A stretch of DNA of 64,000 bases from Vibrio agarilyticus (GCF_012641465.1 NZ_JABAIK010000004.1:1-64000); one strand, 5' to 3'; shown: positions 48,698-58,950, counted from the first letter of the stretch. A program made the numbers and translations. The notes: generated by a model not told the origin, from the sequence alone.

Positions 48698-50008
48698 TTA
48701 AGCGTTACTTTCTGCCAGCGACGCCGACGATTTACCCACAAAACACATTACAATCAATGTGGCTGTCGTCGGTAATAACCAGCCCATACCAACACTAAAT
48801 AGTGGTAATGCATCAAAAGCAGACACATCAATACCTGCGACTTTCGCAGCATCCAGCAATGCAAACACCAAAGCTACTGCAATAACAACACGATAAGTCA
48901 AACGCGAGTTAGCCATAAACTTACGAGCAAAGGTCAAGGCAACCATAGCAATCGCCACTGGATAAAGTGCAAATAGCACAGGTACCGAAAGCGAGATCAA
49001 TTGGCTAAGGCCAATATTCGCCACCAATGCACACGCCGCTGCGTTGATGATAACCCACTGCTTATAAGTAATTTTTGTCAAAGAGCTAAAGTAATCTGCA
49101 CACGCTGAGATGATGCCAGTTGCCGTGGTTAAACACGCCAACAATACAATGACTGAAAGTACCGCTTGACCATATGGACCAAATAACGCTTGCACATACG
49201 CGCTCAATACGACGCCGCCATTATCGGCACCCGCAGCAACGCCAGCGCTGGTCGCTCCTAGGTAGAACAAAGACACGTAAACAAAGGTAAGGCCTGCAGC
49301 AGCAATCAAACCTGCTAGGACAATATACTTTGTGGTCATTGATGTGTCTGTAATGCCCTTGCTACGCAATGCTTCAACAATCAGCATACCAAACATGAGG
49401 GCGCCGAAAGTGTCCATAGTGTTATAGCCTTCCAAGAACCCTTTCGCTAGAGGCTGAGTTAGGTATTCTCCTTGCGCACCAATCGCACTGCCTTGCGGAT
49501 CAACAAACACCGCCACCGCAAGAATAATCAAACCAATAAACAGCGCTGGTGTGAGCATTTTACCGATCACATCAATTAACTTACCTTGAGACCAAGAAAA
49601 GAAGGTGGCTGCCACAAAGAACAAAATCGAAAATAGTGTCAAATGCCACTGGCTTACTTCGGTAAAGAGCGGTTTGATCGCCATCTCATAAGCCACAAGT
49701 CCAGTCCGTGGCGCTGCAAACGCAGGACCGATAACGATGAAGATCAATACCGCAATCAATGTCGCGACTTTAATTGGCAGATCGCGCGCCATATGTTCCC
49801 AAGTCCCGCCCGCAACTGCAATCGCAATAATGGTCACTAAAGGAAGGCCGACCGCAGTAAGTAAAAAACCAACCATGGCAGGAAACAAATTTTCTCCTGC
49901 TAATTGACCCGCAAGTGGTGGAAAAATGATGTTGCCTGCACCAAGAAAGAACGCAAACAGCATGAAGCCTAATGCGATAATATCTGTTAGTTTTAACGTC
50001 TGCTTCAC
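48698..50008 (-). CDS. brnQ: Branched-chain amino acid:sodium/proton symporter BrnQ
   Basis: BrnQ imports leucine, isoleucine and valine across the inner membrane (LIVCS family). The 436-residue protein is highly hydrophobic with about 12 membrane segments. The characteristic N-terminal FFLGAGNIIFPPLAGQLAG motif and GYNTMDTFGALMFGMLIVEA segment are present. The start is a GTG at 50008 following AAGGA. It stands alone, converging on fldB and diverging from trmN6 across about 300 AT-rich bases in which I see no other gene. Confidence 0.94.
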   Translation of the reverse strand: MKQTLKLTDIIALGFMLFAFFLGAGNIIFPPLAGQLAGENLFPAMVGFLLTAVGLPLVTIIAIAVAGGTWEHMARDLPIKVATLIAVLIFIVIGPAFAAPRTGLVAYEMAIKPLFTEVSQWHLTLFSILFFVAATFFSWSQGKLIDVIGKMLTPALFIGLIILAVAVFVDPQGSAIGAQGEYLTQPLAKGFLEGYNTMDTFGALMFGMLIVEALRSKGITDTSMTTKYIVLAGLIAAAGLTFVYVSLFYLGATSAGVAAGADNGGVVLSAYVQALFGPYGQAVLSVIVLLACLTTATGIISACADYFSSLTKITYKQWVIINAAACALVANIGLSQLISLSVPVLFALYPVAIAMVALTFARKFMANSRLTYRVVIAVALVFALLDAAKVAGIDVSAFDALPLFSVGMGWLLPTTATLIVMCFVGKSSASLAESNA

Positions 50009-50314
50009 AGATTATCCTTGTATTGAGTTATTGATGTTGTGTATGTGTTGCCTCGCAACATGGCTTGGCAATCCCGTTTTATTGCCAGCATGATGACGAA
50101 ACACTGCTTCATGCGCAACCTTTAAGCAAAAAACACCATATAAATTCAACCAACAAGCAAAAATGCAGCATTAATAACTATTTTGGTAAAAATTACTGGT
50201 TTTTATCACCAAAAAATAGAGAAGCATAACATTAACAAAACAGATAAAAACTCTATACATTATTCAAAGCATCGAAATAAAAACCATCAAGTGAGCAAAA
50301 CTCGAACAATTATC

Positions 50315-51037
50315 ATGACAAGAAAAACCATTACTAAAGACTTTAAATTCAAACAGTTTGCAATTCATGGCGGACAAAGTGGCATGCCGGTGAGTACGGA
50401 TGGCGTTCTACTTGGAGCCTGGTTTCAACCAAAACATCATTTGCGCTTGTTAGACATCGGCTGCGGAACTGGGCTTCTCAGTTTAATGGCCGCACAACGA
50501 TTTCCCAACGCAAGCATTACTGCGATTGACATTGACGCACATGCAATCGCTGCCGCGCAGCGCAATTTTGCAGCTTCCCCTTGGCATCAGAGATTTTCGC
50601 TAATCCATCAAGATTTTTTAGAGTATGACGCTGCTACCCCGTTTGATGCTGTCATTTGCAATCCGCCTTATTTTAATCACGGGGAGCAAGCTCAGCTCAG
50701 TCAACGCGCCATTGCACGACATACATCTGCCTTAAAGCACGCAGACTTACTCGATCGCTGCCGCTCCATGATCACCTCGACAGGCTGTGCCAACTTTATT
50801 TTACCCATTACCGAAGGCGAGGCCTTTCTGCGCTACGCCTGCGAAAGTGGCTGGTATTTGGAGCGTCGATGCAATGTTCGAGCAACCAAATCCAAACCTG
50901 TGAGCCGCGTTCTGCTGAGCTTAACCTTAACCGAATGCGCTAGTAACACTGACGAACTTATCATTCATAGAGATGGCCAATACAGCCAAGATTTCATTAA
51001 CTTAACGGCGGATTTCTATTTAAAAATGACTCGTTAA
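50315..51037 (+). CDS. trmN6: tRNA1(Val) adenine(37)-N6-methyltransferase TrmN6 (YfiC)
   Basis: TrmN6 methylates A37 of tRNA1-Val. The 240-residue protein is a class I methyltransferase with SAM motif I LLDIGCGTGLLSLMAA near residue 45. The NPPY active-site motif of N6-adenine methyltransferases appears in CNPPYFNHGEQ near residue 115. I use the ATG at 50315 (MTRKTITKDFKFKQF), which fits relatives; a GTG at 50291 is possible. No strong ribosome-binding site is visible. It lies near srmB, as in E. coli. Confidence 0.92.
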   Translation: MTRKTITKDFKFKQFAIHGGQSGMPVSTDGVLLGAWFQPKHHLRLLDIGCGTGLLSLMAAQRFPNASITAIDIDAHAIAAAQRNFAASPWHQRFSLIHQDFLEYDAATPFDAVICNPPYFNHGEQAQLSQRAIARHTSALKHADLLDRCRSMITSTGCANFILPITEGEAFLRYACESGWYLERRCNVRATKSKPVSRVLLSLTLTECASNTDELIIHRDGQYSQDFINLTADFYLKMTR

Positions 51038-51068
51038 AAAATGTCTCAATAACGTGAGATATGAGGTA

Positions 51069-51221
51069 TATACCCAAACAACTTGAAGATGCAGGTAGGC
51101 GACCAACGAACAAAGCCTCTGAGCACTTCGTGAACATAGATAAACTATGTGATGAGGTTTGGGAGTGCCCGTCCCTTACTTTGTAACAAAAAGCGCTGCA
51201 ACTTCAAGTAGGACGGGTATA
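51069..51221 (+). repeat. ERIC-like repeat upstream of srmB (copy 8)
   Basis: This is a full copy of 153 bp, from TATACCCAAACAACTTGAAG to CTTCAAGTAGGACGGGTATA. It includes GGTAGGCGACC, AAAGCCTCTGAGCAC and GTGATGAGGTTTGGGAGTGC. It has a longer inner arm (CGTCCCTTACTTTGTAACAA) than copies 5 and 6. It lies 28 bases before a TATAAT (51249-51254) that may be the srmB -10. Confidence 0.88.
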
Positions 51222-51299
51222 GACTCGCATCTTGACGTAAGTTGAGTGTATAATACGTGCCCTTTAATTTATCCCCGCTCGACTTGTGGAGACTTACCT

Positions 51300-52565
51300 G
51301 TGATCAGAACCTTTGCTGAGCTTGATCTTGATTCAAACCTATTAGAAGCCATTGAAGAGATGGGCTTTGATCGCCCAACAAAAATTCAGGCTGAAGCGAT
51401 CCCACAAGCATTGGATGGTCGCGATATTCTCGCCTCCGCGCCAACCGGAACGGGGAAAACGGCGGCATTCGTACTGCCAGCGTTACAGTTCTTGCAAGAC
51501 TTTCCACGTCGCAAGCCAGGGCCTGCTCGTGTTTTGATCCTAACCCCCACACGTGAATTGGCGATGCAAGTGGCGGATCAAGCCCGTGCATTAGCGAAAA
51601 ACACCAAGCTAAACATCTTTACCATTACCGGTGGTGTTCAGTACCAAGAACATGCCGATATTTTAGCGACAACCCAAGACATTGTGGTGGCAACGCCAGG
51701 GCGTTTGATGGAATACATTGAAGCCGAACGCTTTGATTGTCGTGCGATTGAGTGGTTGATTTTAGATGAAGCTGACAGAATGCTGGATATGGGATTTGGC
51801 CCAACGGTGGATCGCCTCTCTTCTGAGTGTCGCTGGCGTAAACAGACTCTACTCTTTTCTGCCACTTTGGAAGGAAAAGGGGTGGAAGGCTTCACCGCCG
51901 ATCTGTTGACCGATCCTGCGGAGATCGACGCAAAATCGCCGTTGCGTGAGCGTAAAAAAATCACCCAATGGTATCACCGCGCCGATACCGCAGAGCATAA
52001 ACTTGCGCTACTGAAACACATTTTGACTCAACAAGCTGAACGCACCATTGTTTTTGTTAAAACTCGAGAGCGTCTGGCAGAGCTTCGCGCGCAGCTGGAA
52101 AGCGCTCAAATCAACTGCGCGTGGATTCAAGGTGAAATGCCACAAGATCGCCGTAATAACGCTATTGCGCGCTTTCGTGAGGGTAGCGTTAATGTCTTGC
52201 TAGCGACCGACGTGGCCGCTCGAGGTATCGATTTGCCCGATGTATCGCACGTTATCAACTATGACATGCCTCGCACCGCAGATGTGTATCTGCACCGCAT
52301 TGGCCGCACTGCTCGCGCGGGCAAAAAAGGGTCAGCAATCTCCCTCATCGAAGCGCACGATCAACCGATGATCGACCGAGTGGCTCGCTACATTAAAGAA
52401 GAGATCAAAGAGCGCTTTATCAAAGAGATGCGCCCACAGCACAAAAAATCGGTCTTCAAGAAAAAGAAAAAAACCGACACGAAAAAGAGTGCAACGAAAA
52501 AAAGTGCCAGCAAAAAGCCAACAAGTAAGAAAAGCGCACCAAAGAAAAAGAGCGTGAAAAAATAG
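51300..52565 (+). CDS. srmB: DEAD-box RNA helicase SrmB
   Basis: SrmB helps early assembly of the 50S ribosomal subunit. The 421-residue protein has the Q motif, Walker A APTGTGKT near residue 49, the DEAD box in LILDEADRMLDMGF near residue 155, SAT, and HRIGRTARAG near residue 330. The C-terminus is a long lysine- and serine-rich tail (about 375-421), fitting RNA binding. I use the GTG at 51300 (VIRTFAELDLD), which follows GGAG; the frame from 51246 has no support. It follows an ERIC-like repeat and converges on yaaA. Confidence 0.93.
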   Translation: MIRTFAELDLDSNLLEAIEEMGFDRPTKIQAEAIPQALDGRDILASAPTGTGKTAAFVLPALQFLQDFPRRKPGPARVLILTPTRELAMQVADQARALAKNTKLNIFTITGGVQYQEHADILATTQDIVVATPGRLMEYIEAERFDCRAIEWLILDEADRMLDMGFGPTVDRLSSECRWRKQTLLFSATLEGKGVEGFTADLLTDPAEIDAKSPLRERKKITQWYHRADTAEHKLALLKHILTQQAERTIVFVKTRERLAELRAQLESAQINCAWIQGEMPQDRRNNAIARFREGSVNVLLATDVAARGIDLPDVSHVINYDMPRTADVYLHRIGRTARAGKKGSAISLIEAHDQPMIDRVARYIKEEIKERFIKEMRPQHKKSVFKKKKKTDTKKSATKKSASKKPTSKKSAPKKKSVKK

Positions 52566-52576
52566 AGGATGATAAA

Positions 52577-52608
52577 AAGGGTTGGTACCACTAAGGTGAC
52601 CAACCCTT
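52577..52608 (-). terminator. Terminator between srmB and yaaA
   Basis: AAGGGTTGGT (52577-52586) pairs with ACCAACCCTT (52599-52608). On the minus strand the stem is followed by TTTTTATC, so it is best oriented for yaaA. It could also help srmB. Confidence 0.8.
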
Positions 52609-52614
52609 AATCTA

Positions 52615-53388
52615 TCACTGCTCTGCGCGGTGAAATACCAACTCTGTCGGTGATGACTCTTCTTCAACAAAATAGTAGCCATCGGTATTAAATTGCGTCA
52701 GCTTCGCCACACTATCAATCCGATTTTCAATAATGTAACGCGCCATCATGCCTCGCGCTTTTTTGGCATAAAAACTGATTACTTTGTACTGACCCTTTTT
52801 TTCATCTTTAAAAATCGGCGTGATGATCTGCGCATCCAATTCACGGGGTTTTACGGCCTTAAAATACTCATTTGAAGCAAGATTTATCAACACATTATCG
52901 CCTTGTTCAGACAATGCTTGATTTAGCGTTTCCGTGATCACCGAACCCCAAAACTGGTATAAATTAGTGCCATTATCATTGGCAAGTTTGGTGCCCATTT
53001 CTAATCGGTATGGCTGCATCAGATCCAATGGTTTTAATACGCCATAAAGACCCGATAGCATACGCAGATGCGACTGCGCGTATTCAAAATCGGCGTCACT
53101 GAAATGTTCGGCTTGTAACCCGGTATACACATCCCCTTTAAATGCCAATATCGCCTGACGTGCATTTTCAGTTGTCGGAAGCTCTTGCCAATCTTGAAAA
53201 CGGCCCACATTAAGATCCGCAATCTTATCGCTCACTTTCATCAATTGAGCAACTTGAGCGGGCGTTAACTGCCGGCAAAGGTCAATCAAGGTTTTGCTGT
53301 ATGGAATAAGATCAGGCTGAGTCGTCTTCTGGGTCGTCAATGGCGACTCATAATCCAACGTCTTGGCGGGAGAAACAACAATTAACAT
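52615..53388 (-). CDS. yaaA: Peroxide stress protein YaaA
   Basis: YaaA (DUF328/UPF0246) lowers intracellular free iron and protects DNA under hydrogen peroxide in E. coli, where OxyR controls it. The 257-residue protein opens with the family signature [16 protein letters not shown]. It has the conserved [21 protein letters not shown] and [13 protein letters not shown] segments. I use the ATG at 53388, following AAGGATG, in place of the longer frame to 53415. A symporter gene of the AGCS family lies upstream, like yaaJ beside yaaA in E. coli. Confidence 0.93.
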   Translation of the reverse strand: MLIVVSPAKTLDYESPLTTQKTTQPDLIPYSKTLIDLCRQLTPAQVAQLMKVSDKIADLNVGRFQDWQELPTTENARQAILAFKGDVYTGLQAEHFSDADFEYAQSHLRMLSGLYGVLKPLDLMQPYRLEMGTKLANDNGTNLYQFWGSVITETLNQALSEQGDNVLINLASNEYFKAVKPRELDAQIITPIFKDEKKGQYKVISFYAKKARGMMARYIIENRIDSVAKLTQFNTDGYYFVEEESSPTELVFHRAEQ

Positions 53389-53515
53389 GGCATCACATCC
53401 TTTATTACCTAGCACGCCTCATTTGCGAGGCCGATTATCAAAATAGAGTACAAAAAAAGCCACACAATGTCTGCATGGCTTTAACAATTGAATTAATTGA
53501 AACAATCAATTTTGA

Positions 53516-54946
53516 TTAATCGAATTTCTTGTCCCAAATCCCCTCTTCAAGCTGAGATTTTAATTCAGGAAAATCATCGGCATTAAAAGTGGGCACCTTA
53601 CCCTCTTTAAGCTGGCGGTTATAATCTTTAGCCAGTTTAATCACAATGCTCGAAAGCAGAATAATCGCGACCAAGTTAACGATCGCCATTAGCCCCATAG
53701 AAACGTCTGCGAGCGTCCAAACCACAGGTAAGGATGCCATGGCACCGAACATCACCATGCCAAGCACCACAAGACGGAATAGGCCCAAACCGGCTTTGTG
53801 GTTATGCTCAAGGAAAATCAAATTGGTTTCCGCGTATGAGTAGTTGGCAATGATGGAGGTGAAAGCAAAGAAGAATATTGCCACGGCAACAAAAATACTG
53901 CCCCACTCACCCACTTGCGCACTCAATGCGCGCTGAGTTAATTCAATTCCGGTCACTTCCGTATTGATGCCCAAGTACTCACCAGACATTAGAATAATCG
54001 CAACCGTTGCCGAACAAATAACAATCGTATCGGTAAAGACACCAAGCATTTGTACATAACCTTGAGAAGCAGGATGCGGTGGGTATGGCGTCGCTGATGC
54101 CGCGGCATTTGGCGCAGAACCCATACCCGCTTCGTTAGAAAACAGACCTCGTTTGATCCCATTGATCATCGCTTGAGCAATTGCATAACCAAGGCCACCC
54201 GCTGCGGCTTCTTGCAAACCAAACGCACTTTTCACGATTAAAGTTAGCACCGCAGGCACTTGCTCAATATTACTCAGCATAATAAACAGCGCGAGCGCGA
54301 GATATGCTAAGGCCATAACAGGAACAACCAATTCCGCAACGCGGGCAATACGCTTAATTCCGCCAAAAATCACAACAGCAGATAGCGCCACAACCGCTAA
54401 GCCAACATACAATGTGTTCCAGCCAAACGCAGTATGCATGGCATTGGCAATCGAGTTGGCTTGAACTGCGTTAAACACCAGACCAAACGCGATAATCAGG
54501 AAGATTGAGAACAACACGCCCATCCAGCGCATTCCCAAACCTTTTTCCATATAGTACGCCGGACCACCACGGTAATTACCATCGTCGTCTTTGGTCTTAT
54601 ACAATTGAGCAAGCGTACTTTCGGCAAAAGCGGTTGCCATACCCAACATGGCAATGAGCCACATCCAAAAGATAGCGCCAGGGCCACCGGCGGTGAGCGC
54701 AACAGCAACACCGGCCATGTTCCCGGTACCAACACGCGCGGCAAGGCTAGTGCAAAGTGCTTGGAAAGAAGAGATCCCAGCGTTATCCGCTTTACGGCTA
54801 TTTTTCAAAACCGAAAACATGTGGCCAAAATGGCGAAATTGAATGAACCCGAGACGTACCGTGAAATATACGCCCACACCCACTAATAAATAAACTAGGA
54901 TTGAGCCCCAAAGGAGATCATTCAATAATGTGATTAAATCTGTCAT
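53516..54946 (-). CDS. Sodium:alanine/glycine symporter (AGCS family)
   Basis: This inner-membrane transporter of 476 residues imports alanine and/or glycine with sodium. About 11 membrane segments are predicted. Family motifs include GGIKRIARVAELVVPVMA, with GLFSNEAGMGSAPNAAA in the middle, and SLAARVGTGNMAGVA near residue 70. I use the ATG at 54946 (MTDLITLLNDLLW), which follows TGAGG. It resembles E. coli YaaJ and Bacillus AlsT; I do not assign a gene symbol. It lies upstream of yaaA on the same strand. Confidence 0.9.
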   Translation of the reverse strand: MTDLITLLNDLLWGSILVYLLVGVGVYFTVRLGFIQFRHFGHMFSVLKNSRKADNAGISSFQALCTSLAARVGTGNMAGVAVALTAGGPGAIFWMWLIAMLGMATAFAESTLAQLYKTKDDDGNYRGGPAYYMEKGLGMRWMGVLFSIFLIIAFGLVFNAVQANSIANAMHTAFGWNTLYVGLAVVALSAVVIFGGIKRIARVAELVVPVMALAYLALALFIMLSNIEQVPAVLTLIVKSAFGLQEAAAGGLGYAIAQAMINGIKRGLFSNEAGMGSAPNAAASATPYPPHPASQGYVQMLGVFTDTIVICSATVAIILMSGEYLGINTEVTGIELTQRALSAQVGEWGSIFVAVAIFFFAFTSIIANYSYAETNLIFLEHNHKAGLGLFRLVVLGMVMFGAMASLPVVWTLADVSMGLMAIVNLVAIILLSSIVIKLAKDYNRQLKEGKVPTFNADDFPELKSQLEEGIWDKKFD

Positions 54947-55646
54947 TTGTACCTCAATGTGAGTGACGCCAGTCTTTGCTCCCAGCCCTCCACCAAACCG
55001 CCATCGCAAGTGTCAGTCTACGTGCAGCCTTCTGGCCATTGCGGTTTAGAATCGTGAATCGCGCCTCATGCGTCCTTTTCACGTACTAGCGTAAATTTGA
55101 CCGAGCGGATAATGCAGATTCAGATCGCAGAAATCAATATGATTCAAACTGCATTTTATGTAAAAAATTCACTAAAACACCACTAGCAGTTAACCAACAC
55201 ACCCCACACCAATACACATTAGCGCAACATAACCACATCATATTGTTAACGTACAAAGATTGTTTTTCTTAACTACCAGAGAGAGGATCAGCATAGCAAA
55301 GCGGGACTGACACTGGCTTCATGGCACTTTCATTAAAAATGTTCGCCCCACCATGATCATTCAACCTCTAAAGCGTGCCTTGCTCGCAAATTCAAGCTCA
55401 AACGAAACAGGCGATTAACAAGAAAAAATTTGTCAAAAAAACGTTTTCGTCGCATTAAGTGCTTAATTTTTAGACAATTAACCTGGTGTATCTTCATTTG
55501 ACCCAGGTAAAAAATGTGATTTCACTTTTGCTTTCACACAAAAACGTCATCACGGCGACACAAATGCGAAATGTGTCAAAGTTATTCTTGAATAGGCTGT
55601 GTTACTAAGAAGATCGGAACAAAATGGTTAACCAGAGAGGTAGCGT
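54947..55646. other. Long intergenic region between the AGCS gene and the DUF3545 gene
   Basis: This 700-base stretch has no open frame I can support in either strand. It is AT-rich. An inverted repeat, ACCTGGT with ACCCAGGT (about 55491-55518), stands out. It is not followed by a T-run on the plus strand. Promoters for both flanking genes should lie here, but I cannot mark them. Confidence 0.5.
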
Positions 55647-55832
55647 ATGGACAGCTTTCAATTTGATGAACTACTGGAAATGAGCGCTGGCAACGCAAGT
55701 CGTACTCGCGCAAAACCCGTGAAAAGGAAGTGGCGGGAAATCGAAGCAATGAACGATCGACGCAGTTTGCTAAAAGAGCTGCGTGAAATGGACTGCTGTG
55801 CAGATTATCATCTCGCAGATATTAAACTCTAA
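55647..55832 (+). CDS. Small basic protein, DUF3545 family
   Basis: This 61-residue cytosolic protein is rich in charged residues. The middle VKRKWREIEAMNDRRSLLKE is the recognisable DUF3545 signature, followed by a short acidic segment and two cysteines (MDCCAD). The ATG follows AGAGAGG at a good distance, supporting real translation. It stands alone between a 700-base upstream gap and a hemerythrin gene on the other strand. Function unknown; the family is mostly in Vibrio and relatives, from memory. Confidence 0.75.
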   Translation: MDSFQFDELLEMSAGNASRTRAKPVKRKWREIEAMNDRRSLLKELREMDCCADYHLADIKL

Positions 55833-55920
55833 CCACCGCACTAGCCGGCCAAAGACGCCTTCACCTTACGCGCCTTTGGCTCTGCCGCTTCAAGTATGAA
55901 AGAGATAACTACATTCTTTT

Positions 55921-56472
55921 TTATACACACTCTAATTCACTATCACGAACTCGCTCGGCGAGCTGTTTGTAACCGTCGGCGATAGTGGCACCAAATACCG
56001 GATCGTCTTCTGATACATGCCACTCTTTTTCGACCTGCAGCCAATCTTCATTCGTAAATTGTTCGACAATCAGAGGCAATACCAAACGCTCTTCCATTTC
56101 TAAGTGCTGACGCTGAGCTTCAATAAACTGGGTCAACTGATCAATAAATAGCCCCTGAGGCACAACGGCATCATGCAAAATCATCTCCATTAGCTCGGCA
56201 AACTGGGCCGTTTGCGTAGCCAACTGATGATGCTCGCGTTCTAGATTCGTCATAATGCGATGCTGTCCATAATGGGCTTGATAGTAATGGTAAAGCAGAT
56301 CTTCTTTTGGGTGGTGTACACGCTCTGAGTGCTGAGATAAGTAAGTCACTATCTCAGCGACAAGGCTATAGTTGATGGATTGCTCGGCTTGTAGCTGATT
56401 AAGCTTTTGTCGCAGCAGACCGAGCAAACGAACCATGTAACCATGTTCGCGCCTTATCCGTTCGATCATCAT
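55921..56472 (-). CDS. Hemerythrin-like (HHE) cation-binding protein
   Basis: This 183-residue protein is a four-helix hemerythrin/HHE domain, which binds a non-haem diiron centre. Candidate ligands are in REHGYM near the start, HHPKEDLLYHYY near residue 58, REHHQL near residue 84 and HLEMEERLVLP near residue 120. I take the ATG at 56472 (MMIERIRREHGYM), 8 bases from AAGGAG. Relatives handle oxygen, nitric oxide or iron, but no function can be assigned here. It stands alone on the minus strand. Confidence 0.85.
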   Translation of the reverse strand: MMIERIRREHGYMVRLLGLLRQKLNQLQAEQSINYSLVAEIVTYLSQHSERVHHPKEDLLYHYYQAHYGQHRIMTNLEREHHQLATQTAQFAELMEMILHDAVVPQGLFIDQLTQFIEAQRQHLEMEERLVLPLIVEQFTNEDWLQVEKEWHVSEDDPVFGATIADGYKQLAERVRDSELECV

Positions 56473-56592
56473 CGGCATCTCTCCTTAACACTGACGGACA
56501 CTGCTAAATCATGATGTTTTACCACCAAAACTTAACACTCACGTAACAGTGTAAACGAGCTTTTTCCGCCACTTTTAGATCTTGCTCAATTT

Positions 56593-57291
56593 TTAATCAA
56601 GCAACCCGCATTCAACCGTTTGAGGAAGTCGCCAATCGATCGGCGTCATATCTTTGCCGGTCAGATATTGATTAGTTTGTGAAAAATGACCGCATCCAAA
56701 AAAACCACGCCGCGCTGAAAGTGGAGAAGGGTGTACTGAAGTGAGAATATGGTGACGAGTGGCGTCGATCGCTTGGCCTTTTTTCTGCGCATGCGCGCCC
56801 CACAATAAAAAAACCAAACCGTCGCGCTGCGAATTCAGCGCTGAAATCATCGCGTCAGTAAATTGCTCCCAGCCAATCTTAGCGTGTGAATGAGCTTTGC
56901 CCTCTTCCACCGTCAAGACAGTATTTAACAACAAAACGCCTTGGTTGGCCCAGTGCTGTAAATAACCGTGATTGGGCGCGGAAAACCCCTCTATATCTTG
57001 GCTGAGCTCTTTGTAGATGTTCTTTAAAGACGGCGGGATTTTCACGCCAGGTAAAACAGAAAACGCCAAACCATGCGCTTGCCCTGCGCCATGATATGGA
57101 TCTTGGCCAAGAATAACGACTTTAACGCGAGAAAATTCAGTCGCCTCAAACGCGCTCAACACATTATCTTCCGCAGGATATATCACTTTGCCACTGACGC
57201 GCTCACGCTGAAGAAAATCGCGAATATGTTGAAAATAGTCTTGCTGCTGTTCGAAGGCAATAAGACTTGACCATGTTGGCGTTGGGTTCAT
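56593..57291 (-). CDS. ung: Uracil-DNA glycosylase Ung
   Basis: Ung removes uracil from DNA in base excision repair. The 232-residue family 1 enzyme has the water-activating motif [17 protein letters not shown] near residue 65. The uracil-recognition [12 protein letters not shown] and the DNA-intercalating [11 protein letters not shown] motif near residue 190 are also present. The start follows AAGAG. It lies downstream of nfo, encoding an AP endonuclease for the next repair step, and near grcA, as in E. coli. Confidence 0.97.
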   Translation of the reverse strand: MNPTPTWSSLIAFEQQQDYFQHIRDFLQRERVSGKVIYPAEDNVLSAFEATEFSRVKVVILGQDPYHGAGQAHGLAFSVLPGVKIPPSLKNIYKELSQDIEGFSAPNHGYLQHWANQGVLLLNTVLTVEEGKAHSHAKIGWEQFTDAMISALNSQRDGLVFLLWGAHAQKKGQAIDATRHHILTSVHPSPLSARRGFFGCGHFSQTNQYLTGKDMTPIDWRLPQTVECGLLD

Positions 57292-57346
57292 TGTCGACTC
57301 TTAATTCAAGAAAAAGAAGGCGTGAGGCGCTCTCACGCTAAAGCTT

Positions 57347-58225
57347 CTATTCTACCGTAAGCGCTTGTTGATGCCACGCTTGAAGCTGAGCAATTTCTTG
57401 CGGCCACAGATCAGGGTCAATGGTTTCAAGGATCAATGGAATGCCATCAAAGCGACTATCTTGCGCTATGTATTCAAAGCATGCCGCGCCAATTTCACCC
57501 TTGCCAAGCGAATGGTGCCGGTCGACACGGCTATCGAGCGGAGTTTTAGAGTCATTGATGTGCATGCCACGCAAATATTCAAAACCGACAATTTTATCGA
57601 ACTCGGCAAAGGTTGTTTCACAGGCATCATAAGTGCGTAAATCGTAACCTGCAGCAAACGTATGGCAAGTATCAAGGCAAACCCCGACACGAGATTTATC
57701 GTCAACCAAGGCAATGATCTGCGCCAAGTGCTCAAATCGCCAACCTAAGTTCGTTCCTTGGCCTGCGGTATTTTCAATCACGGCAACAACATTAGGAACC
57801 GCTTGATGCGCAAGATTAATCGATTCCGCTATCGTCGCAAGACACTCCGCCTCTGAGGTCTGTTTTAAATGACTGCCGGGATGAAAATTCAGTAGCGTTA
57901 AGCCCAACAGTTCGCAGCGTGCCATCTCATCAATAAATGCCGCGCGCGATTTGGCCAATTTTTCTGGATCTGGCGCGCCCAGATTAATCAGATAGGAGTC
58001 GTGGGGTAGAATTTGTTCTGGGCGAAAACCAAGTCGCGAGCAATTGCGTTTAAAGGCTTCAATCGAGTGATGCTCAAGCGGTTTTGCCACCCATTGCCGC
58101 TGATTTTTAGTAAACAGCGCAAACGCAGTTGCGCCAATTTCATGGGCGCGCAAAGGCGCATTTTCAACGCCACCAGCAGCAGAGACGTGAGCACCGATCC
58201 ATTTGTTTGAACGAACTGTTGACAC
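57347..58225 (-). CDS. nfo: Endonuclease IV (AP endonuclease) Nfo
   Basis: Nfo cuts DNA 5' to abasic sites and removes blocked 3' ends, using zinc ions. The 292-residue TIM-barrel protein has the family signatures [29 protein letters not shown] and [20 protein letters not shown], the last cut by its natural loop. The start is a GTG at 58225 following AAGGGG. It lies 55 bases upstream of ung on the same strand, a pairing of sequential base-excision steps. Confidence 0.95.
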   Translation of the reverse strand: MSTVRSNKWIGAHVSAAGGVENAPLRAHEIGATAFALFTKNQRQWVAKPLEHHSIEAFKRNCSRLGFRPEQILPHDSYLINLGAPDPEKLAKSRAAFIDEMARCELLGLTLLNFHPGSHLKQTSEAECLATIAESINLAHQAVPNVVAVIENTAGQGTNLGWRFEHLAQIIALVDDKSRVGVCLDTCHTFAAGYDLRTYDACETTFAEFDKIVGFEYLRGMHINDSKTPLDSRVDRHHSLGKGEIGAACFEYIAQDSRFDGIPLILETIDPDLWPQEIAQLQAWHQQALTVE

Positions 58226-58453
58226 AATAACCCCTTAAAAACACATTTCACCTAAAAAACGACACGCTCAATAAACCCTATATGATGTTTTTTGACAACA
58301 TTATCGAGCTAAAACCAACAATATCGACGCCAAAACCGTGCCAGCATACTGAGTCTATTTACCTAAGATAATTTTTTACATTGGAGTTTTCAAAGGTTTT
58401 CTTGATTTAACGCAACAAATCCACCATGGACAAATTCAAAATTTTGTTGTTAT

Positions 58454-58467
58454 TTGACATAAATCAA
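58454..58467 (+). promoter_or_regulatory. FNR box of grcA
   Basis: TTGACATAAATCAA matches the FNR consensus TTGAT-N4-ATCAA with one mismatch. A TATAAT (58492-58497) follows, placing the box near -43 from the expected start site, the class II activation position. The rest of 58226-58453 has no gene I can support. Confidence 0.8.
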
Positions 58468-58564
58468 TATCTTTTTTGTGGGAATTGACTATATAATGGT
58501 GACAGTTCAACAAAATTTGTAAAACTTAAACAAAAACCACAAGAATAGTGGATAGGAGAGAGTC

Positions 58565-58942
58565 ATGATCCAAGGTATTCAAATTACTCAATCAGCAAAC
58601 GACAACCTATTAAACTCTATCTGGTTGATCGATTCAGAAACCAACGAAGCCCGTTGTGTGGCAGCATCTGCTGGCTATGAAACTGACCAAGTGATCGCGG
58701 TAAGCGATCTTGGTGAATACGAGTCACGCGATATTGCCATTGAAGCTGCGCCAAAAATCGAAGGTGGCCAACACCTTAATGTGAACGTTCTGCGTCGTGA
58801 AACATTAGAAGACGCGGTAGCTCATCCAGAGAACTACCCTCAGCTCACTATCCGTGTTTCTGGTTACGCCGTACGCTTCAACTCACTGACCGCTGAACAG
58901 CAGCGTGACGTTATCGCGCGTACGTTTACTGAATCACTGTAA
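58565..58942 (+). CDS. grcA: Autonomous glycyl radical cofactor GrcA (YfiD)
   Basis: GrcA replaces the C-terminal glycyl-radical part of pyruvate formate-lyase when that enzyme is damaged by oxygen. The 125-residue protein has the radical motif RVSGYAVRF with the glycine at residue 100, the same as the end of PflB. The ATG follows AGGAGAG. An FNR box and -10 upstream indicate anaerobic induction, and terminator-like hairpins follow. ung lies nearby on the other strand, as in E. coli. Confidence 0.96.
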   Translation: MIQGIQITQSANDNLLNSIWLIDSETNEARCVAASAGYETDQVIAVSDLGEYESRDIAIEAAPKIEGGQHLNVNVLRRETLEDAVAHPENYPQLTIRVSGYAVRFNSLTAEQQRDVIARTFTESL

Positions 58943-58950
58943 TGAATAAA

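Noticed and set aside
51226-51254. Complete sigma-70 promoter for srmB
   Set aside because: TATAAT at 51249-51254 is good, but TTGACG at 51232 is only 11 bases away and no -35 stands at the proper distance.
55320-55420. 21-codon plus-strand frame MIIQPLKRALLAN near 55352
   Set aside because: No ribosome-binding site or conservation evidence.
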